Source: Methylacidiphilales bacterium (GTDB taxonomy: Bacteria; Verrucomicrobiota; Verrucomicrobiia; Methylacidiphilales; UBA1321). Taken from it: a stretch of DNA of 64,000 bases. The notes beneath the pieces are model-generated. The model saw only the letters and a list, made by a program, of their open reading frames with translations, was not told the DNA's origin and made no database searches. Numbering within the stretch: the first letter of the stretch is position 1; every line of letters starts with the position of its first letter. The position numbers and the translations under genes were made by a program. The stretch is from assembly GCA_021272165.1 (NCBI GenBank), contig JAJSLK010000062.1, positions 1 through 64,000 of the forward strand. The letters run 5' to 3'. Positions 16,323-26,347 of this stretch are shown here, piece after piece.

Positions 16323-17339
16323 TTATCCCGGAAACTTCGGCAGCGGGGCGACGGCGCGGCCTTCGAGCGGTCGGCGATAATCGTAGATGCCGGGATGGGT
16401 CTGCGCCTTTTCGGCGTAGGTTTGCGCAAGCATTTCGAGATGGGCGTCGATGTTGTCGATGTGATGGAGCATCCAGGCCTCGGGCGTGCGCGGTGTGACC
16501 GGCGCGCCGTATTCCTTCTGGCCGTGGTGGGAGGCGATGAGGTGGAGGAGATGCTCGCGGACGATCTCACGCGGCGGCTGGGCGGGCGCGGTGAATTCAG
16601 GATTGGCCTCGAGCCCGCGCCAGAGGCGGTTGACGACCTCGATGCCGATGGTGATGTGACCGAGCAGTTCACCGATGGTGGTCATGGGGCTGACAAATCC
16701 CTGGGGCTGGTAGTCGAGTTCCCAGAGCTTGCCGCAATCGTGGAAGAGGATGCCGGTGGTGATGAGGTCCCAGTTGAGCTTCGGGTAAACCGGCGCGAGG
16801 GCGGCGCCGGCGCGCAACATCTGCGCGGTGTGCTCGAGCAGGCCGCCGCGCCGGGCGTGATGATAATCACGGGCAGCGGCGGCCCGGCGGAATTTCTCGC
16901 CATGTTCGGCCAGGAACGTCCGGCAAAGCAGGCGCAGCCGTGGATCGGCCATCGCTTCAAGAATTGCAGTGAGGTCAGCCCAGTCGCGGTCGAGCGCGGC
17001 GCGGCGCTCGGGCGTGCCGGCGAAGAGGTCCGCGATTTCCTGCTTCTCGAGATGGCGGACGCGGAGCCGGTCAACATTCAGGCCGTATTGGTTTCGCCAG
17101 AAGGAACCGTCCATCCGGATGCAGTCGCCATCCTGCAAATCGTGGCATTCCTCGTAGGCGTCGCTGTCCTCCCAGATCTTGAATTTTTCCGTGGCGGTGC
17201 CGTCGCTGATTTCGATCTCGAGGTAGGGCTTGCCGGTTTTGGTCACGTTCTCGCGAACGTGGACCGCCTGACAGGCGAGCTCGGCCGGCACGATGCTTCC
17301 ATCGGCCTGCGTGGCTTTGGCAATTTCCTGGAGGGTCAC
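16323..17339 (-). CDS. HD-domain phosphohydrolase / YhaM-like 3'-5' exoribonuclease
   Basis: 338 aa from the GTG at 17339 (VTLQEIAKAT). The frame stays open to a GTG at 17387, but that stretch is a low-complexity repeat (AAAGAACGCAAAGAAAACAA type) and is probably not coding. The N-terminal part (TKTGKPYLEIEISDGTATEKFKIW) is an OB-fold nucleic-acid domain. The C-terminal part is an HD domain with DYHHARRGGLLEHTAQML, ILFHDCGKLWEL and HLIASHHGQKEYG providing the metal ligands. This is the YhaM arrangement: a metal-dependent exoribonuclease or related phosphohydrolase. The last residues run into the repeat-rich gap at 16045-16322. Confidence 0.82.
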   Translation of the reverse strand: MTLQEIAKATQADGSIVPAELACQAVHVRENVTKTGKPYLEIEISDGTATEKFKIWEDSDAYEECHDLQDGDCIRMDGSFWRNQYGLNVDRLRVRHLEKQEIADLFAGTPERRAALDRDWADLTAILEAMADPRLRLLCRTFLAEHGEKFRRAAAARDYHHARRGGLLEHTAQMLRAGAALAPVYPKLNWDLITTGILFHDCGKLWELDYQPQGFVSPMTTIGELLGHITIGIEVVNRLWRGLEANPEFTAPAQPPREIVREHLLHLIASHHGQKEYGAPVTPRTPEAWMLHHIDNIDAHLEMLAQTYAEKAQTHPGIYDYRRPLEGRAVAPLPKFPG

Positions 17340-17456
17340 GAAAGGAGAATTAGCCACAAAAGAACGCAAAGAAAACAAAGAAGCCACTTCCTCTCTACAG
17401 AATTACCATCGCACAGAAATGATCAATCGGCATGACGCTCTCGACCACGGGTAATT

Positions 17457-18272
17457 TCAGTGCAGTTTCTGCCGGGCGGGAGACCAGCACGTGGTGCGGC
17501 CGCCAATGGTGGCGTGCTGGAGCTTCGCGCCGGTGCGGGGACAGGCGCCGCCTTTTTCCCAGCGATGGTTGAAGAGCCAGGAATCGGGCGGATCGTCCCA
17601 CTTGGCGCCGATGATCCGGAGCGCTTCGCGGCAGACCCAGCGGATTTCGCGATAGAGTGCCTTTGTCTGCGCTTCGCCGAGCGAACCGGCGGGCTGTTTC
17701 GGATGGATCGCGGCGCGCCAGAGGATTTCGTCGGCCATCCAGTTGCCGATGCCGGGAAAACGTTCCTGCATGAGCAGCACGGCCTTGATCGGCGCCCGGG
17801 CGCGGCGTTTGAGGAAGATATCGAGCGCTTTCAGCGTGAATTCGTGGGAAAGCAAATCAGGCGGAAGTTTGGCCCACCATGCGGGCGGTTCAATTCCTTC
17901 CGCGAAGAGGACGCGGCCGAACAAGCGCGGGTCTTCGAAAACGAGCAGGTGTTTGGCCTGGACCAAAATGAGATGGTCGTGCTTTGCGGGCTGGAAATCG
18001 GGCCGCTCGACGCGGAGCTTGCCGGTCATGCCGAGATGAAGGCCGAGCCAGGCGCGGGATTTGGCGCTCTTCTTTTTCGCGATAAAAAGCATCTGCTTGC
18101 CGCGCGCTTCCGATTTTTCGAGCGCCGCGCCGGTGAGCGCCCGGACGAAGGCGGTTGTATTCATGCCGCGAAAGATGCGGGCCTTGGGATGGATCCGGAC
18201 TTCCTCGATGCGATGGTTTAGCCCCGGGTTCCATTGCTTGCGAAAATATTCCACCTCGGCCAGTTCGGGCAT
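17457..18272 (-). CDS. mutM: Formamidopyrimidine/endonuclease VIII-type DNA glycosylase
   Basis: 271 aa. Base-excision repair of oxidised purines: it removes the base and nicks the backbone. The N-terminus MPELAEVEYF supplies the catalytic Pro and Glu (family form PELPEVE). ARGKQMLF holds the conserved hairpin Lys, GLHLGMTGKLRV follows, and LLMQERFPGIGNWMADEILW is the helix-two-turn-helix. The C-terminal finger is unusual. ACPRTGAKLQHATIGGRTTC has only two of the four zinc Cys; the second is Thr and the fourth is absent. It may be a zinc-less finger. The function as a glycosylase is secure; the exact lesion range is not. Confidence 0.9.
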   Translation of the reverse strand: MPELAEVEYFRKQWNPGLNHRIEEVRIHPKARIFRGMNTTAFVRALTGAALEKSEARGKQMLFIAKKKSAKSRAWLGLHLGMTGKLRVERPDFQPAKHDHLILVQAKHLLVFEDPRLFGRVLFAEGIEPPAWWAKLPPDLLSHEFTLKALDIFLKRRARAPIKAVLLMQERFPGIGNWMADEILWRAAIHPKQPAGSLGEAQTKALYREIRWVCREALRIIGAKWDDPPDSWLFNHRWEKGGACPRTGAKLQHATIGGRTTCWSPARQKLH

Positions 18273-18317
18273 GAAAACAGAGTAACGAAAGTTGCGGGCA
18301 GATCAATGAGCGGCAGA

Positions 18318-18352
18318 CGGAACTGATCTCTCGACTTCGCTCGGGATGACGG
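18318..18352. repeat. Eroded arm of the 152-bp repeat family
   Basis: GGAACTGATCTCTCGACTTC then GCTCGGGATGACGG, between the glycosylase gene and pyrD. A shorter echo (CATCTCGGGATGACAA) is at 18395-18410 and contains an ATG that should not be taken as the start of pyrD. Confidence 0.55.
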
Positions 18353-18360
18353 ATGCTTTT

Positions 18361-18387
18361 CCGTCGATGAGGACATCGACGGCTACC
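18361..18387 (-). repeat. REP-like hairpin with GTAG head
   Basis: Minus strand: GGTAGCCGTCGATGTCCTCA then TCGACGG. The 9-bp arms CCGTCGATG and CATCGACGG are perfect around AGGA. Same design as 62681-62707 with a compensatory change (GTC/GAC for GCC/GGC) in the arms. Confidence 0.75.
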
Positions 18388-18481
18388 TCAAAGGCATCTC
18401 GGGATGACAAATTCCAGATGCATACCTTCAGGCACGCGCCGCTATCGACGCATGTCATCTGGCGCGATAAGGTGTTTTGCC

Positions 18482-19486
18482 ATGCTTTATAAGAGCCTCG
18501 TCCGTCCGCTGCTTTTCAAGATGTCGCCGGAACAGGTGCATCATACGGCGTCCCGGCTGCTGACCCATACGCCGCTGGCCTCGTTGTTTGAACCGTTTGC
18601 GCACCGTGAATTTCCCGCGCTGGAGAAGAAAGTGTTCGGGCTGCGCTTCCCAAATCCCGTCGGCCTCGCGGCCGGGTTCGACAAAAACGCGGAGGGCGTC
18701 ACGATCTGGCCGAAGCTGGGCTTTGGATTCATGGAGCTGGGCACGATCACGCCGCGTCCGCAGCCGGGCAATCCGCTGCCGCGCATCTTCCGGCTACCCG
18801 CCGAACAGGGACTGATCAACCGGCTCGGATTTCCCAACGTCGGCGTGGAGGTGGTGGCGGGGCGGCTGGAGAAAATCCAGGAAGCGGGACAGTGGCCGCA
18901 TGTGCCGGTCGGTTTGAATCTCGGCAAGAACAAGGACACGCCACTGACAGAGGCGGGCCGCGATTACGTCACCTGCTTTCGGCGACTGCGCGACCTGGGC
19001 GACTATTTTGTGGTCAACGTGAGCTCGCCCAACACGCCGGGCCTGCGCGATCTGCAGCAGGGTCCGTTTCTCGATTCAATCCTGGGCCCACTGCGCGAGG
19101 TGGATCCCGAAGGCACGCGGCCGCTTTTGCTCAAGATCGCGCCGGATCTCGATGAGGCGCAAGTGGCCGACGTGGCCAACGCGGTGGAAAGATACCGGCT
19201 GGCGGGAATCGTCGCGACGAACACGACCATCGACAAGGCGGGCCTGTCGTTGCAGGAGGAAGGCGGGGTCAGCGGCCGTCCCCTCACCGCGCGGAGCACG
19301 GAAATCATCCGACTGGTCCGCCGCCTGACCGGCGGCCGCGTACCGATCATCGGCGTGGGGGGCATTTTCAACGCAGCCGATGCGCGCGAAAAACTCGAGG
19401 CAGGCGCGAGCCTGCTGCAGCTCTATACCGGATTCGTTTACGAGGGGCCGCTGGTGGCGCGGCGGATTTGCGAGGGATTAATATAA
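18482..19486 (+). CDS. pyrD: Dihydroorotate dehydrogenase (quinone, class 2)
   Basis: 334 aa. The fourth step of pyrimidine synthesis: oxidises dihydroorotate to orotate and passes electrons to membrane quinones. The N-terminal helices (MLYKSLVRPLLFKMSPEQVHH) are the membrane-association extension of class 2 enzymes. FMN-site and catalytic motifs are present: NPVGLAAGFDKNAEG, ELGTITPRPQPGNPLPRIFRL, the catalytic Ser in FVVNVSSPNTPGLRDLQ, IVATNTT and IIGVGGIFNAADAREKLEAGA. The start is the ATG at 18482; the ORF extends to 18404, but that region is repeat sequence. Confidence 0.96.
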   Translation: MLYKSLVRPLLFKMSPEQVHHTASRLLTHTPLASLFEPFAHREFPALEKKVFGLRFPNPVGLAAGFDKNAEGVTIWPKLGFGFMELGTITPRPQPGNPLPRIFRLPAEQGLINRLGFPNVGVEVVAGRLEKIQEAGQWPHVPVGLNLGKNKDTPLTEAGRDYVTCFRRLRDLGDYFVVNVSSPNTPGLRDLQQGPFLDSILGPLREVDPEGTRPLLLKIAPDLDEAQVADVANAVERYRLAGIVATNTTIDKAGLSLQEEGGVSGRPLTARSTEIIRLVRRLTGGRVPIIGVGGIFNAADAREKLEAGASLLQLYTGFVYEGPLVARRICEGLI

Positions 19487-19503
19487 AAGAAGAACAAAAC
19501 ACC

Positions 19504-19803
19504 ATGGCATTATCTCACCTGGATTTTCGCTGCTTGATCTCAGTGGCCGATGACTACGAGAGCGTCACTGAGATAAAAAGAATGTTGAAAAATAGGGATG
19601 GCCTCAACGTTATGGACGAGGAAATTGTCACCTCTCTATCCAGGCTCGTTAAAGCCAGTCTTGTTACCGCCTACGTTTACGATCCAGCTCAACAACAATA
19701 CATTTTAGCACCCAATGACCAGCACGAGCGTGCCAAAAAATGGTTTTGGATCACGTCCGCCGGACTCGAATATCTGAATAAAAATCAGCCGTTCGATAAG
19801 TAA
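19504..19803 (+). CDS. Small protein of unknown function, winged-helix-like
   Basis: 99 aa. The sequence MALSHLDFRCLISVADDYES starts a likely three-helix region, and VTSLSRLVKASLVTAYVYD followed by WITSAGLEYLNK resembles a winged-helix wing and final helix. This is a fold impression, not a family match. An in-frame TTG at 19468 overlaps pyrD; the ATG at 19504 with AGAAGAA upstream is preferred. The gene is visibly more AT-rich than its neighbours, a possible sign of transfer. It ends two bases before the convergent uvrA stop. Confidence 0.6.
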   Translation: MALSHLDFRCLISVADDYESVTEIKRMLKNRDGLNVMDEEIVTSLSRLVKASLVTAYVYDPAQQQYILAPNDQHERAKKWFWITSAGLEYLNKNQPFDK

Positions 19804-19805
19804 AA

Positions 19806-22800
19806 TCATTTCAGCATCCGCTTGAGGAATGGCGCGGTGGCGGAACGCTTCGCCTTGGCAACTTCCTCCGGTGTGCCGCACGCGACGAGCCGCCCGCCAG
19901 CATCGCCGCCTTCGGGGCCGAGTTCGATCAGGTAATCGGCATCGGCCAGTACGTCGAGATGATGCTCAATCACGATGACGGTATGGCCCGCGTCTACAAG
20001 CTGATGCAGGACGCCAAGGAGCCGCTGGACGTCGGCGAGATGGAGGCCGATGGTCGGTTCTTCGAGAAGGTAGAGATGATGGAGGCGATCAAAGCCGCGC
20101 GTCTTGAGCCGCTTTTGCGTGTTCATTTCGAGCGAACGGGCAAGCTCCGCGACGAGCTTGATCCGCTGCGCCTCGCCGCCAGAGAGAGTCGGGCTGCGCT
20201 GACCGAGCGTAAGGTAACCGAGGCCGGTGTCGCGCAACAAGGCGAGCGGGCGATGCAGCCGCGGGACATCGGCGAAGAAATCGGTCGCCTGGTCGATGGT
20301 GAGATCGAGAACGTCGGCGATCGATTTTCCGTGATAGAGGACCTCGAGCGTCTCGGGCGTGTAACGGCGGCCTCGGCAGGTTTCGCAGGGCACGAAGGTC
20401 GAGGGCAGGAAGCTCATCTCGACCTTCACTGCGCCCTGGCCTTGGCAGGCCGGGCAGCGGCCGGAGCCGCTGTTGAAGGAAAAACGCGAGGCCTCGTAAC
20501 CGCGCTGGCGGGCGAGCGGCAGGCGAGCAAAGAGCCCGCGAATTTCGTCCATCAGACCGATATAAGTTGCGGGCGTGGAGCGCGAGGTCTTGCCGATGGG
20601 CGCCTGGTCGACCTCGTAGACCGAGGTGAAGAGATCGAAGCCTTCGACTTTCTTCCAGGGACCGGCGGCGGCTTTCTTCGATCTCTTCCGGCGGGCGGCG
20701 GAAAATTGCGCCGCCGGCTTGATAACGTCGTGAAGCAGCGTGCTTTTGCCCGCGCCGCTGACACCGCAAAGGGCGATAAACCGCCCGGCGGGAAAGGCGA
20801 CATCGAGCTGTTTGAGATTGTTCGCCGTGGCGCCGCGGATGCGGCACCAGCCAGGCGCGTCCTTGGCGAAGCGGCGTCCACCGCGCAACGGATGCCGCAG
20901 CGGCTGGCCAAGGATTTTTCCCGTGGGCGATTCGCCGTGACCGGCCAGCTTGCGCCAGGGGCCTTCGGCCACGATGCGGCCGCCCTCGACGCCCGCGCCG
21001 GGGCCCAGGTCGATGATGCGGTCGGCAAAGCGCATCGTGTCCTCGTCGTGCTCAACCACAACGAGCGTGTTGCCCCGCTTGCGCAATGCGCCGAGGGAAT
21101 CGAGCAGCCGGGCGTTGTCGCGCGGATGGAGGCCGATGGTCGGTTCGTCGAGGACGTAGAGGACGCCCTGCAGCTCGGAACCGAATTGCGCGGCGAGCCG
21201 GATGCGCTGCGATTCGCCGCCGGAAAGGGTGGTGGCGGAGCGGTCGAGCGTGAGATAGCCAAGGCCGACCTCGACGAGGAAGTCAAGGCGCTGGACGATC
21301 TCGGGCAGGATGTCGCGCGCGATGCGGGCCTGGCGGCCCTTCGGCTTGACCGTGCGGAAGAAACGGAGCGCTTCCATGATCGAGAATTTGCCGATCTCGC
21401 CGATGGTGAATCCGCCGTGGTCCTGCGCCCCCCGCCCGAGCGGCAGCCGGACGGCGCGGGCGAGCGGGTTGAGCCGCTGGCCGTGGCACTCGGGACAAAC
21501 CGGCAACACGGCGTCGTCATCGATCCACTCCCGCGCGCGCTCGATTTCGATCTCCCGCTCCGCTTCCGTCTCGCCTTCCGTGCGCACTTGCAGCAGCGTG
21601 CCGAATCCCTGGCAGGCCTGGCACCAGCCGTGAGGCGAGTTGAAGGAGAACAGGCGCGGTTCGAGCTCATCGAAGGAGCGGCCCGAACCGGGACAGAAAA
21701 GCTGCGTGCTGAAGACGGTCTCGGGCCCGCGCGGATCGAGCGCGTAGAGCGTGCCGCGTCCCAACGCCAAAGCGATATCGACGAGGCGGCGCCGCTCCGC
21801 CGCCGGCATCTTGCGGCTGAACCGGCCCAACTCCACGCTGATGGTGTGTTCGACGTAGCGGTCGAGCGGCTTGAATTTCGCGGGCTCGATCCATTTTCCG
21901 TCGACGCGCAGGAGGGCGTAGGCTTTCTTCTCCGCCCACTTGGCCACTTCGGTATGGAAGCCTTTGCGGCCCTTGATAAGTGGGGCGAGGATGCGGAGTT
22001 CGCGTCCGCGGGCGGCGGTTTCGAGCCGGGCGAGAATTTCCGCGGGAGTCTGGCGGATGGCGGGCTCGTCCGTTTCGGGGTCGCGAACTTCCCCAAGCTT
22101 GGCGTAGAGCAGGCGCACGAACTGAAAAATCTCGGTGATGGTGGCGACGGTGCTCTTGCGGCCGCCGCGGGTGATGCGCTGCTCGATGGCGACCGAGGGT
22201 GGAATGCCGGTGATCGAGTCGACATCGGGCCGCTCGAGCTGTTCGACGAACTGGCGGGCGTAGGCGTTGAGGCTGTCGAGATAGCGGCGCTGGCCCTCGG
22301 CAAAAAGGAGGTCGAAGGCGAGGGTCGATTTGCCCGAGCCGCTCAAGCCGGTCACCACGGTCATTTCGTTGAGCTGAATGTCAACCGAGATGTTTTTTAG
22401 GTTGTGGTGGCGGGCGCCGCGGATTTCGATGGCCTGAGATCGCGGGACGAGAGCGCGAGACGTTCCTTTCCGGTCCTGGGCGTAAACCACGGCCTTTTCG
22501 CGGAGACGCCCGGTTGATTTTGGCGCGGCTAGTTTCGGCGCAAGAAATTTCCCGGTATGGCTGGTGCGTGCGGCGGCGATGACCTCGGGCGTTCCCTCGG
22601 CCACAATGCGCCCCCCTTCCCGCTCCGCTTCCGGGCCGAGGTCGATGACCCAGTCGGCGCATTTGAGCACGTCGAGGTTGTGCTCAATGACCACCAGCGA
22701 ATCGCCCTGGTCAACGAGGCGTTGCAAAACCGCGAGCAGAAGCCGGATGTCCTCGAAATGAAGGCCGGTGGTCGGTTCGTCGAGGATGAAGAGGCGCGTT

Positions 22801-25493
22801 GCCAAGGTAGCCGCCGCTGTCCTCAGCGGCGGTTCAGGTAGTCGTCGATTATCGGGCGATGGTCCGCCGTTGAGGACAACGGCGGCTACCTTGGAATCAT
22901 CATCGGCCACAATCGGTTCCCCGCTCAAATAACGCAGCAGCTTGATCCGCTGCGCCTCGCCGCCGGAGAGTTGGTTGAGCGGCTGCCCCAGGCGGAGATA
23001 ACCGAGCCCGACATCGGCGAGCAATTCCAGCCGCGCGCCGATTTTTTCATGGAGTTTGCGCTGCACAGGCGTCAGATCATCCATGGCAGGATCGAAATGT
23101 TTCCGCGCTTCGTCGACGGTCATTTCGAGGACCTCGTGGACGTTTTTTCCGCGATAGCGGATCTGAAGCAGTGGCGCCTGGAACCGGCGGCCTTCGCAAA
23201 CCGGGCAGGTGACAAAGACATCGGCGAGGAACTGCATTTCGATCTTCTCAGCCCCGGAACCGTTGCAGCGCGGGCACCGGCCCATGCCGCCGTTGAAGGA
23301 AAAATCGCCCGCGGAGAAACCCTGCGACCGGGCCGCATCGGTGCCGGCGAAAAGATCACGGATGAAATCATAGGCGCCGAGATAGAGCGCGGCGTTGGAA
23401 CGGGGCGTGCGCGAGAGCGGCGCCTGATCGACACAGACCACTTCGGAAATGAAATCGGCGCCGCGCAATTCGCGCAGGGTCGATGCCTCCTCGTTGTCGG
23501 ACTGGAGATGCTTGGCCGCGAGAATGGCCGGGTGAAGCACCTGATGGACGAGTGTGCTTTTGCCCGAGCCGCTGACGCCGCTGATCGCGACGAAAAGGCC
23601 GAGCGGCACGGTCACATCGATGTCCTGCAGATTATTCGCCGAGGCGCCGAGGAGGCGAAGCTGGAATTTCGCATCGGGCGCGCGCCGTTTTTCCGGCAGC
23701 GCGATTTTTTTCTTCTCGCCCAGGTACGAAGCCGTGAGGGAATTGTTGCAGCGCAGCATCGACTTGAAATCGCCCGAAAAAACGAGATTTCCTCCTTCCG
23801 CGCCGCGGCCCGGCCCGAGCTCGACGAGATGATCAGCCTCGCGCATGACGGCTTCCTCGTGCTCGACCACGAGCACCGTGTTGCCGCGGTCACGGAGCCG
23901 CTTCATCACACCGACAAGCTGGCCCATGTCGCGCGGATGGAGGCCGATGCTCGGCTCATCGAGGACGAAGAGCGTGTTGACAAGCGAATTGCCCAGGCAC
24001 GAGGTGAGGTTCACGCGCTGGATTTCGCCGCCGCTCAACGTCCGGGTGGCGCGATCGAGCGTGAGATAGCCGAGACCGACTTCGAGCAGGTAGGTGAGCC
24101 GCGCGAGGATGCCGTCGCGCAGTTGCTCCGTCGCCTCGTCGCCGGGAGGAAGCGGCAGTTGCTGGAAAAAATCGCGGGCCTGCGTCAGGGGCAGACGGTT
24201 GATCTCCGGCAACATCAGCCCCTTGGCGTCGAGCCGAGACCCGAGCCGGAAATGGAGCGTCTCGGGCTGGAACCGGCCGCCGTGGCAAACTGGACAGCTC
24301 TTATAAGCGCGATAACGGGAAAGAAAGACGCGCACGTGCATCTTGTAGGTCCTGTGCTCGAGGTAGCGGAAAAAGCCGCGCACGCCGTACCAGTAGCCGC
24401 TGTCCTCGCGCTGGTCCTCGGGCAGCTTGAAATGCTTGGGATCGCCCTCGATGACGAATTTCTGCATCCATGGCTCGAGATCGCAAAAGGGCCGGTCGAT
24501 CGGGATGCCCTCGTGCGCGCAATACTTGAGCAGGTCCTTCTGGCATTCGAGTGAAATGCCGCTTTGCCATGGCTTGACCACGCCGCCGCGAATGGAAAGC
24601 CGGCGATCAGGCAGCGCGCGCTCGTAATCGATCTCGATCGTGCGGCCAAATCCGCGGCAGGCGGGGCAGGCGCCCATCGGATTGTTGAATGAGAACAGCG
24701 CGGGCGATGGCTCGCGAAATGTCGTGCCGTCGTAGGGACAGACCCAGGCGCTGGCAAAGCGCAACTCGGGCGTCTTTTCAGAGAAAATCTGCACCTGCCC
24801 CTGACCATGGCGGAGGGCCGATTCAATGGCCTCGGCCAGGCGGGCCCGGTTCCTGGCGCCGACGAAAACGCGATCCTGCACCACCAGGAGGGAGGCCGGC
24901 GCGACTTCGCTTTCCGGAACGGTTTCATCGGTCCGGCGCAGTTTTTCTTCCATCCAGACGCGGAGAAAGCCCTGCTGCCGCAAAGTCGCCAACGCGGCGG
25001 CAAGTGAGGGACGGCTGGGCATCGCCACGGAGAAGCCGATAAAGATTTCCTGATCCGCACGCGAGGCCAACACCTGGTCGGTAATCTGGGGCGCGCCCAA
25101 CGGCCGCACGGGACGGCCGCAATGGGGACAAGTCAGCGAGGCGAGCCGGGCGAAGAGCAGCTTCAGGTGGTCGGCGATCTCGGTCATCGTACCGACCGTG
25201 CTGCGCGAGGTCTTGACCGAGTTGCTCTGCTCGATGGCGATGGCGGGCGGCAGGCCATCGATCCGGTCGACATCGGGCTTGTCCATCCGCTCAAGGAATT
25301 GCCGCGTATAGGGCGAAAAGGTCTCCACGTAGCGGCGCTGCCCCTCGGCGTAGAGCGTATCAAAGGCCAGCGACGATTTGCCCGAACCGCTGAGCCCGGT
25401 GACGACGGTCAAGGCATGATGCGGAATATCGACGTCGACATTCTTCAGGTTGTGCTGGCGCGCACCGCGGACCGAGATGAAACCGGAACTCAT
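19806..25493 (-). CDS. uvrA: Double-length excinuclease ABC subunit A (UvrA dimer fusion)
   Basis: 1895 aa, twice the usual 940. DNA damage recognition ATPase of nucleotide excision repair. Two complete UvrA units lie in tandem: unit 1 about 1-985, unit 2 about 1010-1895, each with two ABC ATPase modules. Walker A sites read GLSGSGKSS (33), [18 protein letters not shown] (about 1045) and GVSGAGKST. Signatures are LSGGE in all four. Walker B is LDEP in three but LEEP in the last (about 1809). In both units the first zinc module lacks one Cys (CPYDG, CPGSG), while the second is complete. A REP-like inverted pair lies in frame at about residues 868-897. The start is [10 protein letters not shown] at 25493; an upstream in-frame start at 25547 is less likely. 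Confidence 0.95.
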   Translation of the reverse strand: MSSGFISVRGARQHNLKNVDVDIPHHALTVVTGLSGSGKSSLAFDTLYAEGQRRYVETFSPYTRQFLERMDKPDVDRIDGLPPAIAIEQSNSVKTSRSTVGTMTEIADHLKLLFARLASLTCPHCGRPVRPLGAPQITDQVLASRADQEIFIGFSVAMPSRPSLAAALATLRQQGFLRVWMEEKLRRTDETVPESEVAPASLLVVQDRVFVGARNRARLAEAIESALRHGQGQVQIFSEKTPELRFASAWVCPYDGTTFREPSPALFSFNNPMGACPACRGFGRTIEIDYERALPDRRLSIRGGVVKPWQSGISLECQKDLLKYCAHEGIPIDRPFCDLEPWMQKFVIEGDPKHFKLPEDQREDSGYWYGVRGFFRYLEHRTYKMHVRVFLSRYRAYKSCPVCHGGRFQPETLHFRLGSRLDAKGLMLPEINRLPLTQARDFFQQLPLPPGDEATEQLRDGILARLTYLLEVGLGYLTLDRATRTLSGGEIQRVNLTSCLGNSLVNTLFVLDEPSIGLHPRDMGQLVGVMKRLRDRGNTVLVVEHEEAVMREADHLVELGPGRGAEGGNLVFSGDFKSMLRCNNSLTASYLGEKKKIALPEKRRAPDAKFQLRLLGASANNLQDIDVTVPLGLFVAISGVSGSGKSTLVHQVLHPAILAAKHLQSDNEEASTLRELRGADFISEVVCVDQAPLSRTPRSNAALYLGAYDFIRDLFAGTDAARSQGFSAGDFSFNGGMGRCPRCNGSGAEKIEMQFLADVFVTCPVCEGRRFQAPLLQIRYRGKNVHEVLEMTVDEARKHFDPAMDDLTPVQRKLHEKIGARLELLADVGLGYLRLGQPLNQLSGGEAQRIKLLRYLSGEPIVADDDSKVAAVVLNGGPSPDNRRLPEPPLRTAAATLATRLFILDEPTTGLHFEDIRLLLAVLQRLVDQGDSLVVIEHNLDVLKCADWVIDLGPEAEREGGRIVAEGTPEVIAAARTSHTGKFLAPKLAAPKSTGRLREKAVVYAQDRKGTSRALVPRSQAIEIRGARHHNLKNISVDIQLNEMTVVTGLSGSGKSTLAFDLLFAEGQRRYLDSLNAYARQFVEQLERPDVDSITGIPPSVAIEQRITRGGRKSTVATITEIFQFVRLLYAKLGEVRDPETDEPAIRQTPAEILARLETAARGRELRILAPLIKGRKGFHTEVAKWAEKKAYALLRVDGKWIEPAKFKPLDRYVEHTISVELGRFSRKMPAAERRRLVDIALALGRGTLYALDPRGPETVFSTQLFCPGSGRSFDELEPRLFSFNSPHGWCQACQGFGTLLQVRTEGETEAEREIEIERAREWIDDDAVLPVCPECHGQRLNPLARAVRLPLGRGAQDHGGFTIGEIGKFSIMEALRFFRTVKPKGRQARIARDILPEIVQRLDFLVEVGLGYLTLDRSATTLSGGESQRIRLAAQFGSELQGVLYVLDEPTIGLHPRDNARLLDSLGALRKRGNTLVVVEHDEDTMRFADRIIDLGPGAGVEGGRIVAEGPWRKLAGHGESPTGKILGQPLRHPLRGGRRFAKDAPGWCRIRGATANNLKQLDVAFPAGRFIALCGVSGAGKSTLLHDVIKPAAQFSAARRKRSKKAAAGPWKKVEGFDLFTSVYEVDQAPIGKTSRSTPATYIGLMDEIRGLFARLPLARQRGYEASRFSFNSGSGRCPACQGQGAVKVEMSFLPSTFVPCETCRGRRYTPETLEVLYHGKSIADVLDLTIDQATDFFADVPRLHRPLALLRDTGLGYLTLGQRSPTLSGGEAQRIKLVAELARSLEMNTQKRLKTRGFDRLHHLYLLEEPTIGLHLADVQRLLGVLHQLVDAGHTVIVIEHHLDVLADADYLIELGPEGGDAGGRLVACGTPEEVAKAKRSATAPFLKRMLK
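22804..22892. repeat. Inverted pair of REP-like hairpins inside uvrA
   Basis: Left unit 22804-22832 (AAGGTAGCCGCCGCTGTCCT then CAGCGGCGG) and right unit 22864-22892, its near-complement ending in GGCGGCTACCTT. They are 31 bases apart. Each unit has its own dyad (GCCGCT/AGCGGC and GCCGTT/AACGGC), and each starts with GGTAG when read outward-in. This is the BIME-type layout of REP elements. It lies in the uvrA reading frame without a stop. Confidence 0.8.
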
Positions 25494-25686
25494 AAACGGG
25501 AGGATGAACCTACTGCGAGCCGGGCGAATGACAATCGCCGCCGCCAAAATTTATCAAAAAAAGTATTGCTCGACCTGCTAATCTGCTTGCACGAGCGGGT
25601 CATGCTTAAATGCCATTTGCCTCTTGCGGCGGAGAGCCCTTTTTGCGACTTTCACCATTCCGTCGGATCGTCCCCGGCGGCCCGCC

Positions 25687-26343
25687 ATGCACGCGATTTT
25701 TGAATTTCTCAAGAACCTCCACGACAGCGGCCATTTGCAGGAAATGGTCCGCGCGGGCGGCATACCTCTGGTCGCAGCGATCGTTTTTGCGGAAACAGGC
25801 CTTCTCGTCGGTTTCTTCCTGCCGGGCGACACACTGCTGTTCGTCTCCGGCGTGGTGGCGGCCACCTTCAAATCCGCCACCGGCGAGCAGATCGTGGATA
25901 TCTACATTCTCGTTCCCGCTCTCATTGCCGCCGCCATCATTGGCGATCAACTCGGCTACTTCCTCGGCTACAAGACCGGCCACGCGATTTTCACGCGCGA
26001 GGAGGGTTTCTTCTTCAAGCGCAAGCACGCCGAGCGCGCCCATGCCTTCTACGTGAAGTATGGCGTCTGGGCCGTCGTACTGGCAAAATTCGCACCGGTT
26101 TTGCGGACATTTGTTCCCTTCATGGCCGGCGTCGCCGAGATGTCGTGGCGCAAATATATTTCCGTTGATATTCTCGCCGTCGCCGCCTGGATTTGCCTCG
26201 TCGTGATCTCCGGCTATGTCCTGGGTGAACGGGCCCAGAAAAATCTCCATTATATTGTCATCGGCATCGCGTTGGTCTCCATGCTTCCGGTGATCATCGG
26301 CGTGACGAAGGAAATTCTCGCGAATCGCAAATCCTCCTCTTAA
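25687..26343 (+). CDS. DedA family membrane protein
   Basis: 218 aa with several membrane segments. DedA proteins are lipid-handling transporters of the inner membrane (undecaprenyl phosphate or phospholipid flipping is reported for members). Family motifs: VFAETGLLVGFFLPGDTLLF, GDQLGYFLGYKTG, and KFAPVLRTFVPFMAGVAEMSWRKY with the conserved Arg and Pro. The ATG at 25687 is preferred over the in-frame 25624. It is divergent from uvrA and only 4 bases ahead of proS, so co-transcribed. Confidence 0.88.
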   Translation: MHAIFEFLKNLHDSGHLQEMVRAGGIPLVAAIVFAETGLLVGFFLPGDTLLFVSGVVAATFKSATGEQIVDIYILVPALIAAAIIGDQLGYFLGYKTGHAIFTREEGFFFKRKHAERAHAFYVKYGVWAVVLAKFAPVLRTFVPFMAGVAEMSWRKYISVDILAVAAWICLVVISGYVLGERAQKNLHYIVIGIALVSMLPVIIGVTKEILANRKSSS

Positions 26344-26347
26344 TTTT

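Noticed and set aside
18404-18481. Upstream extension of pyrD
   Set aside because: The first ATG (18404) lies in a dispersed repeat (CTCGGGATGACAAA), and the extra residues are not part of class 2 DHODH. The start at 18482 begins the known N-terminal helix.
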